Origin: Branchiostoma belcheri
Taxonomy: Eukaryota; Chordata; Leptocardii; Amphioxiformes; Branchiostomatidae
Direction of reading: 5' to 3'
Length of the DNA stretch: 64,000 nt
Assembly (NCBI RefSeq): GCF_001625305.1
Contig: NW_017802491.1
Coordinates: forward strand, 4,197,778-4,261,777
Positions 1 to 14,100 of this stretch are shown one piece after another; position 1 is the stretch's first letter, and each line of letters starts with the position of its first letter. The notes below the pieces were generated by a model. The model saw nothing but the letters and a program-made list of their open reading frames with translations. It was not told the origin of the DNA and made no database searches. Position numbers and translations under genes: made by a program.

Positions 1-1552
1 CAGGGCACCCAAGGATTTCCTTGGAGATTAGACATCTGTTGCTCAGTAACTTTGAGTCAAGTACGGATGAAATTCTGTCTGCATTAGTTCTATCATTTCT
101 TTTGAAGGACCATTGTACTCGTGATCAAAACTCTGGTTAACATTAGAATTGCATTCGCCGGTTTTCTTTCGTTTCAATTACTGTTATGATTCGTAATAGT
201 GTGGAGAAATGGTCATGATACAGCTGCATTTATACTTTTTTGAATATTCAATCCGGACTGTTCATTTGTAATGGTGGCCTCTTTCATGATCGGCCATGTC
301 GCGTCAATCCGGCCAACAACCCCCTTACAACAAGGACAAAACTTCGCAGACTAGTGAAAATAACAGGAGAGACGTGAGTTTGGGACAACTCATATCTCTT
401 TCCGATCCAGCCGAGGTCGACTCTCGTTGCAACAGTTGTCTAGTTCCTAAACATTACGTTATTTCACAGGTTCGTCGCGTGACCATCGCGCGCTGAATAA
501 ACCTAAGCCCACATTCGACCCTTACGATTCGCACGGACTTGGTTCAGTGTAATACTGACACGCAGAGACAACTTGCATGAATAGTGTAGAATTTCTTTTA
601 GAAAAACGCCTGCATAAGTTGGTCTGTAGTGTCGTAGGTTACTACTGCTGCCCCTCGTGTGCGTAGCTTCGTTCATAGACAGGTACGTGTGCATAGCAGC
701 GGATACTCTCAACAACTGGGTTGCCTCGTTCTTTTATGATCTGTTATCGGGGGTCTCTGGAACATTCCATTCAGGTGTGTGGGGGAGGGGGTACACAAAC
801 GGTTTGGTTATCGTTTCCGGGTGTTTTTTTTTTTACTTACATCACGTCACGTCACGTCACATCACGGCATTTTGGAGTTCTGGTGGATTTTTTCCCTCCT
901 TATTTAAGGAAAATGGAAGAAAGAAGGGTCCCCACTTCCATTTTAAAGTGTTTTCAGGGGTACATAAAATGTTCTGACAATTTTCAGTTCATGAACATTT
1001 GGTCAAACGTGTTCCACTCATCACGCTTATTCCACTTTCCATTCTTTTTAAAATTAACATATTCAAACAAATAAAAGGATTGGTATGTACCCCACTCCCT
1101 GTGTTATTAACGGTTATCATGTCCCTAGTTCACCTTCAAAACAGTCACTTTTTACCTGAATATTTTGGTAGAATGGTTACAGCCTGAAGAAACTACAGAA
1201 AGCTTTACATTGTATATTATCATAAACCCCTGGAGTAAACCTTAGATTAAAGCAAGGTGGTGAAAAAAAGCAGTTCATTCCGGCACGTGAACACGTGAAT
1301 GGATTTGTAACTGCCTCGATGACGTCAGTTCCCTGCACCTTGCACCTTCAGACGGAGGTATGCTGCATCCTAGCCTTGCTCCAGTCTTCTTGAGCATCGC
1401 ACCAGCCTGGCTACAGGCCTCTGGGCGATTAACAATAACCTGGTCGCAGACATTTAGGACGTCGCGATAACCTAGCTGCAGGCCTCTCGGTCGGGGTTTA
1501 AAATAACCTGGCTAGTCCCAGAGTGTAGTCTATCCGCAGGCGCGTTGGGGCA
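1..1552. other. Flank downstream of RASD
   Basis: No convincing coding region. Part of this is probably RASD 3' UTR, but I see no clear minus-strand polyadenylation signal. Positions 841-865 carry a short GTCAC-type pentanucleotide run. Short frames here lack homology and splice context. Confidence 0.5.
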
Positions 1553-2133
1553 TCACTGACATGTACACGACCTGTACTGTGACCTGTAGGGGCTGAGCGC
1601 GGAAGAGATTTTCGGGATGCTGGGCTTCTCGGCCCGACGCTGTTCCTGCTCCGCTTTCGCCTCAGCCTCTATCAAGTCACTGCGTAAGCTCGGTCGTCTG
1701 GCGTGGGGACTCACCACCCCCAGGGGGTTGTCGTCCTGCTTGCCCCGGGGGTAGAAAGAGATCCCCTTCTTGGCGGCCTCCCAGGCTTGGTCGCCAATGG
1801 AGACACGCCGGTGCAGCGACGGCGACATCTCCGGGGGGAGTTTGGCCAGTTCAAACAGTGTCTGGAACAGCTCATTAATGTTGCCGTTCTTTTTAGCGGA
1901 CGTCTCCAGGAAAGCACACTTCTTGACGGTGGACACCCATTTTGCGACTTCGTCGTAAAGCACCTCCCGCTCGGACTCGGGTCGGTCCGCCTTGTTGCCG
2001 GCGATGATCATGGGCGGCGCGGCGGTGCGGGTCTTGCAGGATGCCTTGGACTCCAGGATCTGTTCCCGCAGCCGCATCACTTCCATGTACGACTCGTAGT
2101 TATCCACGGAGTACACCAGGATGAACAGGTCCC
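1553..2133 (-). CDS. RASD: RASD exon 2 (coding part, to stop)
   Basis: The acceptor AG is at 2135-2134. The exon encodes residues 88-280 from GDLFILVYS through NKAD and ETSAK to the CAAX box; the TGA is at 1555-1553. Confidence 0.94.
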
Positions 2134-5100
2134 CTGCAGAAACACGGGGAGAGAAAACTGTCAGTTTCAAATGATGGGAACACCTGTAAGAGTTTGAGAG
2201 GGCCCAGAAGTCATCGAAGAAGGAGAGAGGAAGGGATGAGTACAGACATTAGATAGGAACCAAGTGAGCAGCAGAGGAGGGAAAAAAGGTGGTGTTAAAC
2301 CCCAGTATTAATAATAATAGATGGTTTATTGAAAGTAGTTTGCAGCCACCGGGCTGAATTGCATACCTTGTACAATTGCTAAAAAATCTTAAATTACAGA
2401 CTAACAGTACTCATTGAAACTCACTATAGAAACTCATTAACACAATATGGAAACTCATTAACACAATATAGAAGGCTTACTATTAATTTCGTCATAGTTT
2501 GCGTTAACACATTTACACAAATATACGTGGCTAGCATTAACTACATTAATCCATTGGCAAGATTCATCATTTTCGCAAGTTCACAGTTCTTGTATAGGTA
2601 TTAGAGTTCATTCAAGAGTCTGGTCATGTACGGGATGGGGCTGTTGTAATATCTACTTGTTCTAGTTTTGATAGGGTTCAGCAGGTGCTTAGATCTAGTG
2701 TCTCTGGTACTTATGTCGCCACGCAAAGGTGGGAGCCAAGTTCTGTAAGTCTCAGAGTCAAGCATCCTTTTGGCGAAGTTGTAAGACAGAGTACGACGTC
2801 TGGCTTCAAGTGTGGGCAAGTCAAGTTTGCGGCATGCTTCTGCGTACGACGTGTATGAAGTATTGTCATCAGTTTTGGTAACCAGCTAAAGAGGTATAAA
2901 ATGAAGGAAGGTTTTCAATTCAAGTTCTTTGACCGAATCGCTGACGTCACGTGTGGTCACGTAATGGGTCATCCGAACCTGAAGAAGGCTTCTGTTGTAT
3001 AGACTGTCCTCTATTGCAGTGTGAATTATGAGTCGCAGTTGCCGTGGGTGGAAGCAATCGCCTTTGACTTTGTATCTGCAGTACCGCACTGGATCGTAAG
3101 GCTGGGTGATAACACCTCTGCTGCCGTTGACTCACAACGCCGGTTTAAAGATAGTAAAATTTTGTCAAATAAACTTGCAATTGAGTGTTAGAATGGGCTT
3201 CTTTGGCGTACATCGATCAAGAGCGCACGTTCTGATCGTATGCCAGCCCTCGAGGGAACGTATGATCTACATGTATGTCCTTGACGTCAAAATAGGCTGA
3301 TTTACGGGTAGAAGAAATTCAACGTACGAAGTTTTCGTACCGCCAGGTGCTTGCCCTCGTATAAATCGGGCATCACACATTTCCCGCAACACGGCAGGGT
3401 TTTAATGACTGACAGATCTCTCTTATTTCCCGCCAAAATGAGCTTCCCGCGGGGTATCAAATGTCAGGTTGATCTGCCCACAGTTCCCGCCAACTTCCAC
3501 TCAGCCGGCCGCCCGGGGAGGCTCAGCTGCCAATCATCGACCAGCGGAAGTGATGTGACGGGTTAATGGACGGGGTATATCAGGATCAAGTGGGTCAAAG
3601 GTCGACGCGAGGGTCACGGAGGTCATCCGCATCTTGGCACAGAGGGATGCCTCAGATTTGTATGCTAGTAAGTCATAGGCCGGAGGGGGGAGTGAGACTA
3701 AGTGTACATTTCCTGAGAGCAACTGGAGATTTTGCGTATAAGTACGGGATGACGGATAGGCCCTGATATGACGTTGCTGTTTGGTGGTACTGACTAACAG
3801 AAAAGGGAGGGGTCTGCATGGGGGGATCCCGTCGATGCCTTACGCTGAATTCCTGAGGAACCCTGCGTATCTAATTTTACAGCCATCAAAGATGAGAAAT
3901 GATTCATCCTAGTGCATTACCCCTGTTTTCAGCTTAGTAATGCCCCATCCCTGCGACCACCTGCCATCTTCCTCATGGCCGAGAAACGAACGGTCCCCGG
4001 CGATCAGGTATCGTCCTTATTACAGGTGAGAAATGACCCGTCCCGAACCCGCTCTATCCGCTCCCAGCTGCCGTTATCATGTTTATATGATGATGAATTA
4101 TTTCACCACGTCTTCGGTTTCAGCACGGGCCTATTAAAGTCACATCCGAGAGAGGAGGCGTCCACATGGGGAGACCATGCAAAAAAAAACCTACAACCGC
4201 CCACCCAGCTTAAAGTCTAGCTTAAAACCTATTTAAAACCTAGCGATATGATGAACACAGTTTGTGTGTATGTTGAGTTGTCTAGATGTTGTTATTATTG
4301 AAACGTGGCGGAATAGGAAATATATATTCTCTTTGAACAGTTTTTGGAGTCTATTCGGAGAAAACTAAATATGTCATAAGAAGGTAAACCATCTAAGTAC
4401 GAGGCTGTCTTCCACCATAAAGAGACAGAAATGAACCGCCCCCAGCTCGATGTCGCCTCGCTTGACATCAGTAGCTGTAGTGATTAAGATTCTATCGCCC
4501 AATTTATTGTTTAACCTTCAACAGAAAATGGAGAATCTGTAACTGAACGTTTAATGAAACCGCACAATCGTGCAAAGTGAAGATAAGATGCTCACGGGGT
4601 TCGTTTCAAAGTCAAAGGGAACGGAAAACAAGATCGATTTCGCCTGTATGTTATGCAGTGGATCACGTTGCATGACGTGTGTTAAGATCTGTCAGTTGAT
4701 TCCCACNNNNNNNNNNNNNNNNNNNNNNNNNNNNNNNNNNNNNNNNNNNNNNNNNNNNNNNNNNNNNNNNNNNNNNNNNNNNNNNNNNNNNNNNNNNNNN
4801 NNNNNNNNNNNNNNNNNNNNNNNNNNNNNNNNNNNNNNNNNNNNNNNNNNNNNNNNNNNNNNNNNNNNNNNNNNNNNNNNNNNNNNNNNNNNNNNNNNNN
4901 NNNNNNNNNNNNNNNNNNNNNNNNNNNNNNNNNNNNNNNNNNNNNNNNNNNNNNNNNNNNNNNNNNNNNNNNNNNNNNNNNNNNNNNNNNNNNNNNNNNN
5001 NNNNNNNNNNNNNNNNNNNNNNNNNNNNNNNNNNNNNNNNNNNNNNNNNNNNNNNNNNNNNNNNNNNNNNNNNNNNNNNNNNNNNNNNNNNNNNNNNNNN

Positions 5101-8100
5101 NNNNNNNNNNNNNNNNNNNNNNNNNNNNNNNNNNNNNNNNNNNNNNNNNNNNNNTTGAGAAGGTATGTGTATTGATGTTTCATCTGTGGGAGAAAGACCC
5201 ATTCAATCTCGTCTCTACATTACGAGGGCCAAGCCATTCACTGCCGGTGGCCGGTGAGCCGTAAATCAGGCACCGCCCTGATTGTGTCGTAAAATGTCGT
5301 AAACGATCAGCAATCACAGCTGTGGGGCTCTTTATATGTCCTCATATCACGTGCCGTATTTAACGGGTCTTGTATCAATAAACCGATAAATACTTGTTTC
5401 CCTCCCCTCAACCCATCACGCACACCAATGCCGGTCCGCCATTTTGTGTGTTCCCTGTACCGTTCAAGGTCACCCCGAACAGCAGGCCGGGATCGAACAA
5501 ACAATCGGAACCATCGGCAGTCACGTGGCCCGACATGCCGCGGGGCGTTTGTATAAACAAAAAAATGGGGCAAGTCGGGATTCAATTCCTCCATTAGTTT
5601 TAAGGGATTACGTGAAAAGTTATATATAGCACGCATGGTTAAATGTACTATTAAAGGACTAAATCAAAGCTTCGCTTGGGTTTTATCTGGATTGACCAAT
5701 ACATTGCAGTGCCAAGTTTACGTTGCATGGAATTGTCAAGAAAATGATAATACGTCCATCTTGATTGATGTCCTGTTGGTAAAAATGAACCCACTTTGAA
5801 TGATGATGTGAATGAAAATTTCCATAAAATCGATAGGAGAATGACTAACGGCGGACTCGGTAGAGTAACCTTTAATTTCCAGATGAAAGTGCCCCGGGGC
5901 CTGGTCCGTAATGAATGACGGAGATGATCAGAGGATGGCAGCATTTCCATCACAGCGCCATGTTTTTTCACATTCTGTCAACACTTTGGGTGGAGAAATA
6001 CGTCATAGAACAACCAAGACAACAAAAACCTGCGTGACTGCATACGGTGATAGACATCGAATAGCAAAATGTCCAACCACTTGTTTTACAAAAGCCGATG
6101 TTTCGGTGACCGTCTGTTATCTTCTTCGCGGGATCAAACGGGGGATCGAATGCACGACCTACCGAATGCAAGGCAACACTCCACCCACCGCACCGGTTTA
6201 AAAATAGACATAGTCACATAAAAAAATCATTTTTAAATGACTGTGATCGTGAAAGAAAAAAGAAGAAAATGTGGCAGCTGACCGTGTCTGATGACAGATG
6301 CCAATTCAGTGGTTAATCTCAAATCTCAACTATTCAAGCCATCTCTCTAGCTCATTCATATGTTACACCTCCTCTGCAGCCGTCACGTCTATAGCTTAGA
6401 CTTGAACTTCTGTCAATGCGTCCTCCCGCAGTGCCTCTAGACACCACAAAGCTTAGCCGTGACACATGACGAATTCCTCATCAATTTTTGATCATGTTTT
6501 TTTAAAACCTGTTGGAAAAGTTAAACTCCTACGCGGTTGTTAGTTCGGCGCCTTGGGCAGATGAATACCTCCCCCTGCGGTGTCTGTACACAACACAGAG
6601 CTTAGCCGCGACGCGTAACGAATTTCCTGTCAGCCTGTGATCGTGTTTGGAAAATCTTTTCCAAAGAGTTGCATCCAAGTGTAACCTCTCATCCTCTCTC
6701 CGTGCAGAACGGCGTGTGCGGAACTCTTCATCACTGCCTCCCCCCGTGGTGCCTGCACGCACGGCATGGATAACTCCGACAGCTCGCTGGGCTCATCTCT
6801 CCATTTTTATTCATTTTACCAGTATACCACACTCAGATCCATGACCTGTTTTGCATAGCCTCCTTCGCAGTCTTGTTGGGCGTGGGCGTAATTTTTTCTC
6901 TGAGCGACGCTAGTAATATGCCGCCGCGAGGGACGATTTGCTGCCGAGGGACTTTTGCCACGGAGAGAAGGTTTCCGCGCTCCAACAAGACTGCTTCCAA
7001 TCGGCGAGTTAAAAGGACTATCAAAAAACACTTAGGAGCGATTGGCATGGATGTGTGAACTTCCCGCAATAAACGCCACCAGTGCAGGGTGGTGTTCACG
7101 CCCCGTTGATCGACGAGCCAAAACTTGTAACTTTCCAGCGGTCGCCGATCAACCCGTCGGTAGAACGCCAACCATTCCCGAAAACCCAGCCCTATCCACT
7201 CAACAAAATCCCGGAGACATTGCTGCTACGAAAACAACTTTGAACAAATCACTACCACAGGAACCCGCAAGCTAAACTGTGATATTGCTGGGGGACGTCG
7301 ACAGATAAACAAAGTGCCGCCATGTTGTTTGGTGGCGGGTTGATCTCACTGACCATGGGAGGGTAACACACCGCTCCGCAGAAAGTTGCGTAATAGAAAG
7401 AGTTGCACATTTCACCAGCAAAAATAGTACTGCAAATTGTCTTGGTTTGTTTGCATGGGACGCTTAAATATGCACGGCAATGCCTTTGTTGTAACATGAC
7501 CAATGTTCTCTGTTGGAACCTTCGACTATAACGTCACGCAAGCTAATAAAACCAACCGTTGACAAAGGCGAGCGCGTGTCATGCGTATCTATGAATTACC
7601 CTTGCGCGGACATGTGAATTGGACCTGCGCGAACATGTGAATTGGACCTGCACGAACATGTTAATAGCCTCTATGAAAGGCTGGCTTAATCCGAGGTCCT
7701 TTTAACTCGCCGATTGGAAGCAGTCTTGTTGGAGCGCGGAAACCTTCTCTCCGTGGCAAAAGTCCCTCGGCAGCAAATCGTCCCTCGCGGCGGCATATTA
7801 CTAGCGTCGCTCAGAGAAAAAATTACGCCCACGCCCAACAAGACTGCGAAGGAGGCTATGTTTTGCAGGTGTCCTTGGATCTATGAAAAGCTTACACAGA
7901 CATGAGAACCAGAAGAAAATACATGGACAGGAACAAATAACATTTCTCCTCAGTTTGGTTCCAAAATTTCCCCGGAGAGTTCTAACCATATGTTACCCCG
8001 CGCCATGTGTCAGTTCGGTACCTCCGATAGGACCGACTTATCCGCGCATCGCCTTGTGTTTCCCGTAGCCGTCAGACATGACTAATTCTCCGTCAGTCAG

Positions 8101-11100
8101 CAGCCGTCATGCTCACATTTCTCTCCCAAAAAGTTCCGGCCAAGCGGAGCCCCGCAGCAATATTCAGAACTTCGGACAGAAACTTTCATGAACTTGTCTC
8201 TTTATACCACCTGGCTTAACCGTGGCACATTAATACCACCCCGTTAGGCTATGATGTGTTTTGAATTTTTTTCAGAGTTATTCGGCCGTGTGTAACGTTA
8301 CAACAGCTGTCAGTTCACCAACGTGGGCCCGGCGGCCGGCACATTATCTATGCTAGTCCCCGCGGTTTCTGTATGATTTACATGGCTTAGGCGTGACAGA
8401 TAACAAATGCCGCATCCATCATTATGCGCGAACCTCTGCAAACGAGTTCTTCTCATACGTCTCTTACAACAGCTCTCCGTTCAGCACCACGGACAGACCA
8501 CTTCACTGTGAACTGTATCCACCACTGCGACCTATGGACAATTCGTCATCACTCCGTCATGGTGTTTTTGAAATCTCTTTAAAGGATTTCGTGCCATACG
8601 TCACGCCGAAGCAGCTGTCACTTCAGCGGCCAGAAGATAAACCCCCAGCTGCTCCCAGCGCGGCCGGGAGATACAAATTGGCTACTTTTTAGTCAAAGAG
8701 CCGCCAAGAAGTTGTTTGCTTCTCTTACAGCTAACTGTATAAATTTTCCCTGCCACTTCAATCGCGTCGTGACAGGGATCCATAGCTTTGATTCCGATGC
8801 GCTGATTGTTTGATCTTGTGATGTAAACATCTCGAGAACGTTCCATTCATCCCTCCCGCGGCAACAACAGCTGCGCTTTCAGCACCAAGCGCAAAAACAT
8901 GTCCTACTTTTTCCGTTAGGCCATGTTGATTTGATTACATGGATGACATCTACGCGTGCATGAATTTTCCTCCGTTTCCAAAACAGTTTTCGACCGTACT
9001 GTAAATCGTACAAAGCAGCTGCAAAATGAGCAAATATATGCCGTATATTGCAAATAAAATATTGGAAAACGATACTTTGTCATAGAATGCCAAATCAATT
9101 CCAAAGTTAAGGCAACTTTGTTTGGCCGAACGTTTTTTTTTATTCGCACGCTCGCATCAGTTTTAGGGGGGCCCAGTGGATGGCATCTATATTATCAAAT
9201 CAACATGGCCTTACGGGCTAGGGTTTGTCCCAGGGACAGTCAGACCTATTTCTACTACCCCTCAGCTGTACTTATGATTTTTGTCGATCGATTGATTGAG
9301 AAGACGAAAGCCGGGAGAAAACTGTGTCTTCGGATTAGGCAATAAATAGCAAATCAAATTTAATCCTTTCCTGATTTTGTGATTAACGATATCTAATTAA
9401 CATGTTTGCGAGGGATCGTCCTGATCAACCCACACTTCAGACAGATATGCCAACAGCGCAACAGGTACAGAACTTTCGCTGATTGTCCATAAAACCCTCA
9501 CCCGCCCCAGTCTGGGGACATGTTCGCCGTGAAACGCACGGCCGGTTTTCAATCAGTCCAACACAGCCAGGTTTTAATTTCCTGGAAGAGACGCGAAGGC
9601 CACGGTCACATGGCGTCAAAGGTGACGAGATCCGCCCTACACGAAATTCCCATTAATTCGGGAAGATCCCGTCCTCCTTCTACCAACCACTGTGGTCTGG
9701 GAAAATATGTGACTTGAGATGGACGACCGGTTTTCAATCAGTCGAACACAGCCCGAGTTTAATTTCCGGGAAGAGGGAGGAGATTGCCAAGGCCATGGTC
9801 AGATGACGTCATTTCATACAGGGACCAGGACGAGGCATAACAGAACTCTCTGATGAACAGCTAGTCACCTTGTTGTCTGTTTTGGTTAAGATGTTGTTCC
9901 AGGTTGTGTGACTTATTCTATTTCTCTAATGTGTCGTCAGGGTGGCCAGACTCAGTGATGTGACCATTGATTTACAGTGGGACCCTGGGGTCACAAATAA
10001 CACAGAGTAGCACACAAGTTGACTGTCACAAGTACGTACAGCAACATACTCAGCAAATCATTGGATTGACTAACGTTGTGGTCTTCTTCTTTCCTTTTTT
10101 AAATCCATCAGAATCGCCTTGTGCAAGCCCCGTACAACTTATTCTGAGTGACGCATTTGGCAGTGCCTTATTTTTGGACCACCTCTGAGTATTTTAAACC
10201 CCAGCTTCAGCTCCTAAGTATAACTTTTCGATATATGAATTCATGTTATTTTTAAACTTTAATTATATCATTTGTTATGGATGCACCTAGCTTCTTAAAT
10301 GATTTGGAATGTTTTGACTTGATATGTTTTGCACGACGAACCAGCCATTACGTTGCCGGTGAATGCCTCGTTTAAGCTTTGCCTGTGATCGTTTAACAAA
10401 AGCAGAGCATTGAGAATTACTTGTACAGAAAATAATGAGAATCCTTGAGGGGAAATACGCGCTATTTTCGTAACAAGGTCTGGTGTTTTCCTGTTCTGTA
10501 TGTCGCCTCACGTGTACCAGGAGGTCTGAAACGCGTGACTGATAAATTGCAGCTTCTCTAGTCTTTTTTATTCGACATTCAGTGATTGCCTTTAATTTTC
10601 CGTCCGTCTAGAATAGGCGTCGTGCGTCAGTATTCAAGCCCCGTGCGCAGCATCAGGTGGCCATACCTTTCTCTCGTCCGTTTAGAAACTAGAATTGAAT
10701 CTAAATCCCCAACCCACCCACATCGTTATAATGTCGTTACTGTGGCTCTTAGTTCCCACTCGTATATCTCTGCTTTGACTTTATCGTTGGTATACGGGTA
10801 ATAAGAAGTTATGCCCGGGCAATTCTATCCCGAGAACCGTTCCATAAATATCAGGAAAGGCGGAGAGGCAGTCGAAATGTTAGTTTTAAATGGCGGACTT
10901 GGGAGGTATCAAGCAGGGCGTTGTCCGTAGCTGCATCTGAGCCATCTCTGTGTCTAACCTGTATCGGAGACGTTCCCAAGCCGGTTCTACGGGGAACTTT
11001 TAATCAGAACTGTTCTCTGTTTAGCGCAGCTTATCCGCTGTCACGATTACCCCTCCCTCCTGCTATTATTCCTCCCTGCTCACAAAATGAGCAGGTCGCA

Positions 11101-14100
11101 CAAACAGCGGCAATATTGGCTGGGATATTTCCCCCGGGTCCGCTCGCGCACGACTGCACATGCCTCGCCGCTCCCTGCTGCTTCCCCGGCTGTAAACAGG
11201 GCTATTCCGAGAACAAACGGTGATTAAATAGACTCACGCCTGGCCCATATTCCCGGAACATACGGTTATTAGATGGACTATTCCCACAACGAACGGTTAT
11301 TAGATGGGGACACGCCTGCCCCGCTTGCCTGGAACAGATCTTTCAATTGACCATTTTCAGAAACGAAAGCAACCATTTAAACCAGAAGCCTGTTAGCATT
11401 AATGTTATTAATATAGATGGACCAGCGTTTGTCCACATTGCCCGAACAGTAATGAGATGGACCCACGACTGCCCCACATTCCTGGAACAATGAGTTGATC
11501 AGATGGACAACCAGAACAAACAGTTCTATTTTGACAGTGATTAGTTCTATCCACGAAACAAACGCATTTAGATAGAATGACCCACATTTCCGGAACAAAC
11601 GTTCATCAGATTTAGCCACGCAAGTCTCACATTTCAGCTAATACCGCTAAATTATGACTTCATGGATGACACCCACAGGCGCTTTTAAATGCTAACGTCT
11701 TTTCGTAGAAATCAGAACTCACTCGTTTAAAGTAATGGTTAACGACAAGCAAGAATTATGAAAGCAAATGCTCTGTGAAATAAGCCAGGAAGCAAATAAC
11801 AGGCCATGCATAACAGACGTGCTACCCATATACCACTGCAACACGATTTTGTCACGGTATATGCATATATTTGCCTTCTATTCAGTTGTAGAGTTGTGGC
11901 ATCCTTTCCAGGCTGATTACGCCTATTTTACACCCTCTCACGGTTTGGGAGCTTTTGGACCATGCCTCCCATCCGATACGGTTTGTGCAGCCTGATCAAT
12001 CGCTCGTCAGCGGCAGATCCTGTAAGATCCGCGCTGAAATGAAAGAAGTTTTCCCACCCCCGGAAGATCGACAGTGTTGGAGTAAGTCCAGCTGAAACCC
12101 AATTGCAGCCGCCTAATGCAGTCGGCCCGAAATAAAGCCGCCGCGCCGCCGCGCCAGGCCGCACAATCGGAATACGGGTGACTCTATTAGGATGGAAATT
12201 GCGGGGCGCCTTGGGGCGCTTTAGAGCGCTTTGGTGGCACTTTATCAATGATGTACGGCGATCTATCTCAGCACAAGCATTACCAGTGTACTCGGCTAAA
12301 GCGGAGATCTACATATTTCTTATATACACAAGTTAAAAACGCATTAAACACGAGAGACAGTACTGCTTGTACCAACCATCGACAAAGACCGAACGAAAAG
12401 GGACCAAACTGTAGGTGGTTGTTTCAAAAGTTCGTACTCAATGAGCCAGTATATGAACACAGAACACACTGTGGAGGGCAGAGGTGCAAAGGGTTGCAGA
12501 AAGACTGACTGCAGTTGCAGAATGTCAATGCGACTGCATCTGAAGAACACATTGGATGGTGACGAGTCTGCAGACGGAAATACCCTGGTAAAATGAGGTC
12601 AGGAAGTCTTAGCGTGACAACAGCACGTCATCAAAAAGTAATAAAATCACCCCGACCTTTCCGACACGACAGGACAGAGGATGAATCACCGCTGATCGCG
12701 GCAATTTCATTTACAACCACTTTATCCGTGCCCAACTTCCCATTTCAGCAGAACCTGCAGGTTGTTGGAAACCTGACTGAAGATTGATGGTTGATGCCGC
12801 GCCTGCCTACTGTCCAATTACGTGCAGGGTCATAATTATCACGTTCAGTGGGGAGATGAAACTGGGTCGGGAAATAATTACAGGTTTCCGGAGAACACTC
12901 AAACCAGCAGCACCTTTCCGTGTCAAACATAGACATCCGCTCATAAGTCGTGTTATCCGTAGTAATACATAACATCTAATGGAGAGACTACGGGGGGGGG
13001 GGGGCTCAACCAAAATGACTATGAATATGTCTGGCAAGGTTAAAATATACCTGATAGACACGACATTTTTAGGTCACCTGTTCTATTTGGTTCATCACTA
13101 ATACAGACAGTCGACGAGGTTCAGTCCCAGTATGAATGTCAATATGAAATTTCCTTATCCTGAAAAGTTGAAAAGTTTTCGCTTTACCGCCTTGAAGTTG
13201 CATAGGGTGGCTTTAACACTTTCCAGTGTCAATCAGGCTTGAACCTGTCGATGGGTCAGTATTCACCAGGCTTATCTCCCCATTGCAGGGACTGTACCGG
13301 GAACTCTGGAGCCGCTTTGTGACGGGGAGGAGAGATCGTTTCCTACAGATCCACACTCGGCTCCCTGACCTGATGTGCTTCCTGAGTGGAGAGGTAAGTA
13401 TGGCTCAAGGTCGGCACTACCCTTATCTATACAGGAACTTACTGACTCTTTCCTCGTGGGCATTTTTAGAACTTTACGAGGAGGACTTGAGTTTTATTTC
13501 TTTGAACTTTGTTATGGTGAATTGTTGTTCCCATGGCAAGTGTTGAATATAGCAGAGCCACGGAGAATAGCGGAGGATCAGTTTGACAGCAGTCTCCAGA
13601 TATATGCGCTCATTTTTTAAAAGTTCCTATGACGAATGACGAATTAGTGCAAGCAAGCAAAAGAAGTAAGCATGATTAACGAAATCTAAGCAGGGATGTG
13701 GTCATGTGGATCTCTGTCACTCACATCAGGCGGCTACAGAGCAGGCAGGTTTTTTTTTAATTCCCTCTTCGCAAGGAGACTGATCAATTTTGGAGCCCTT
13801 TACATCTTTTGAAAGGATCGGGATCTTCTTATTTCATTTTCGTGACAGATGCCAATGCGCAATACTATTTTGACCAGACATCGACTGTAGAATAATGTAA
13901 TTTCCGTCTAATTCGGATGTTTGTCTGTCTCCAGTCGTAAAATCGCCAGCCTGCAAACGTCACTTTTCCTTCATCGTGTGACACTCATTCGTGGATCTTT
14001 TGGCTTTGGAACGATTTTTGTTAAGTTCGCTGCAGTAGTAATCGAATCGCCCGAGCCTCTATTCGATAAGCATGATACCAAAAATAATGACGTGCGCGTC

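Larger units (their letters stand above)
6854..7860. mobile_element. Non-autonomous DNA element with perfect 165-bp terminal inverted repeats
   Basis: The left arm 6854-7018 and the right arm 7696-7860 are exact reverse complements over 165 bp, beginning CATAGCCTCC. The 5-bp direct repeat TTTTG flanks the unit at 6849-6853 and 7861-7865, as expected of a target-site duplication. The 677-bp interior has no transposase-like frame; it carries a short repeat of ACATGTGAATTGGACCTG around 7610-7660. Each arm also holds an internal inverted pair (GCAGTCTTGTTGG and CCAACAAGACTGC). Perfect arm identity suggests recent insertion or gene conversion. The superfamily is not assigned. Confidence 0.85.

Noticed and set aside
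1703-2197. 164-codon plus-strand frame
   Set aside because: Antisense shadow of RASD exon 2.
3933-4007. 75-nt exon-like segment (LSNAPSLRPPAIFLMAEKRT..)
   Set aside because: Acceptor and donor are acceptable but the peptide is short, unrecognised and without partner exons; below the threshold for a gene call.
4570-5202. Frames spanning the N run
   Set aside because: They are translations of undefined bases across an assembly gap.
6833-7171. 112-codon minus-strand frame at the transposon arm
   Set aside because: The same peptide reads from both inverted arms; no transposase motif.
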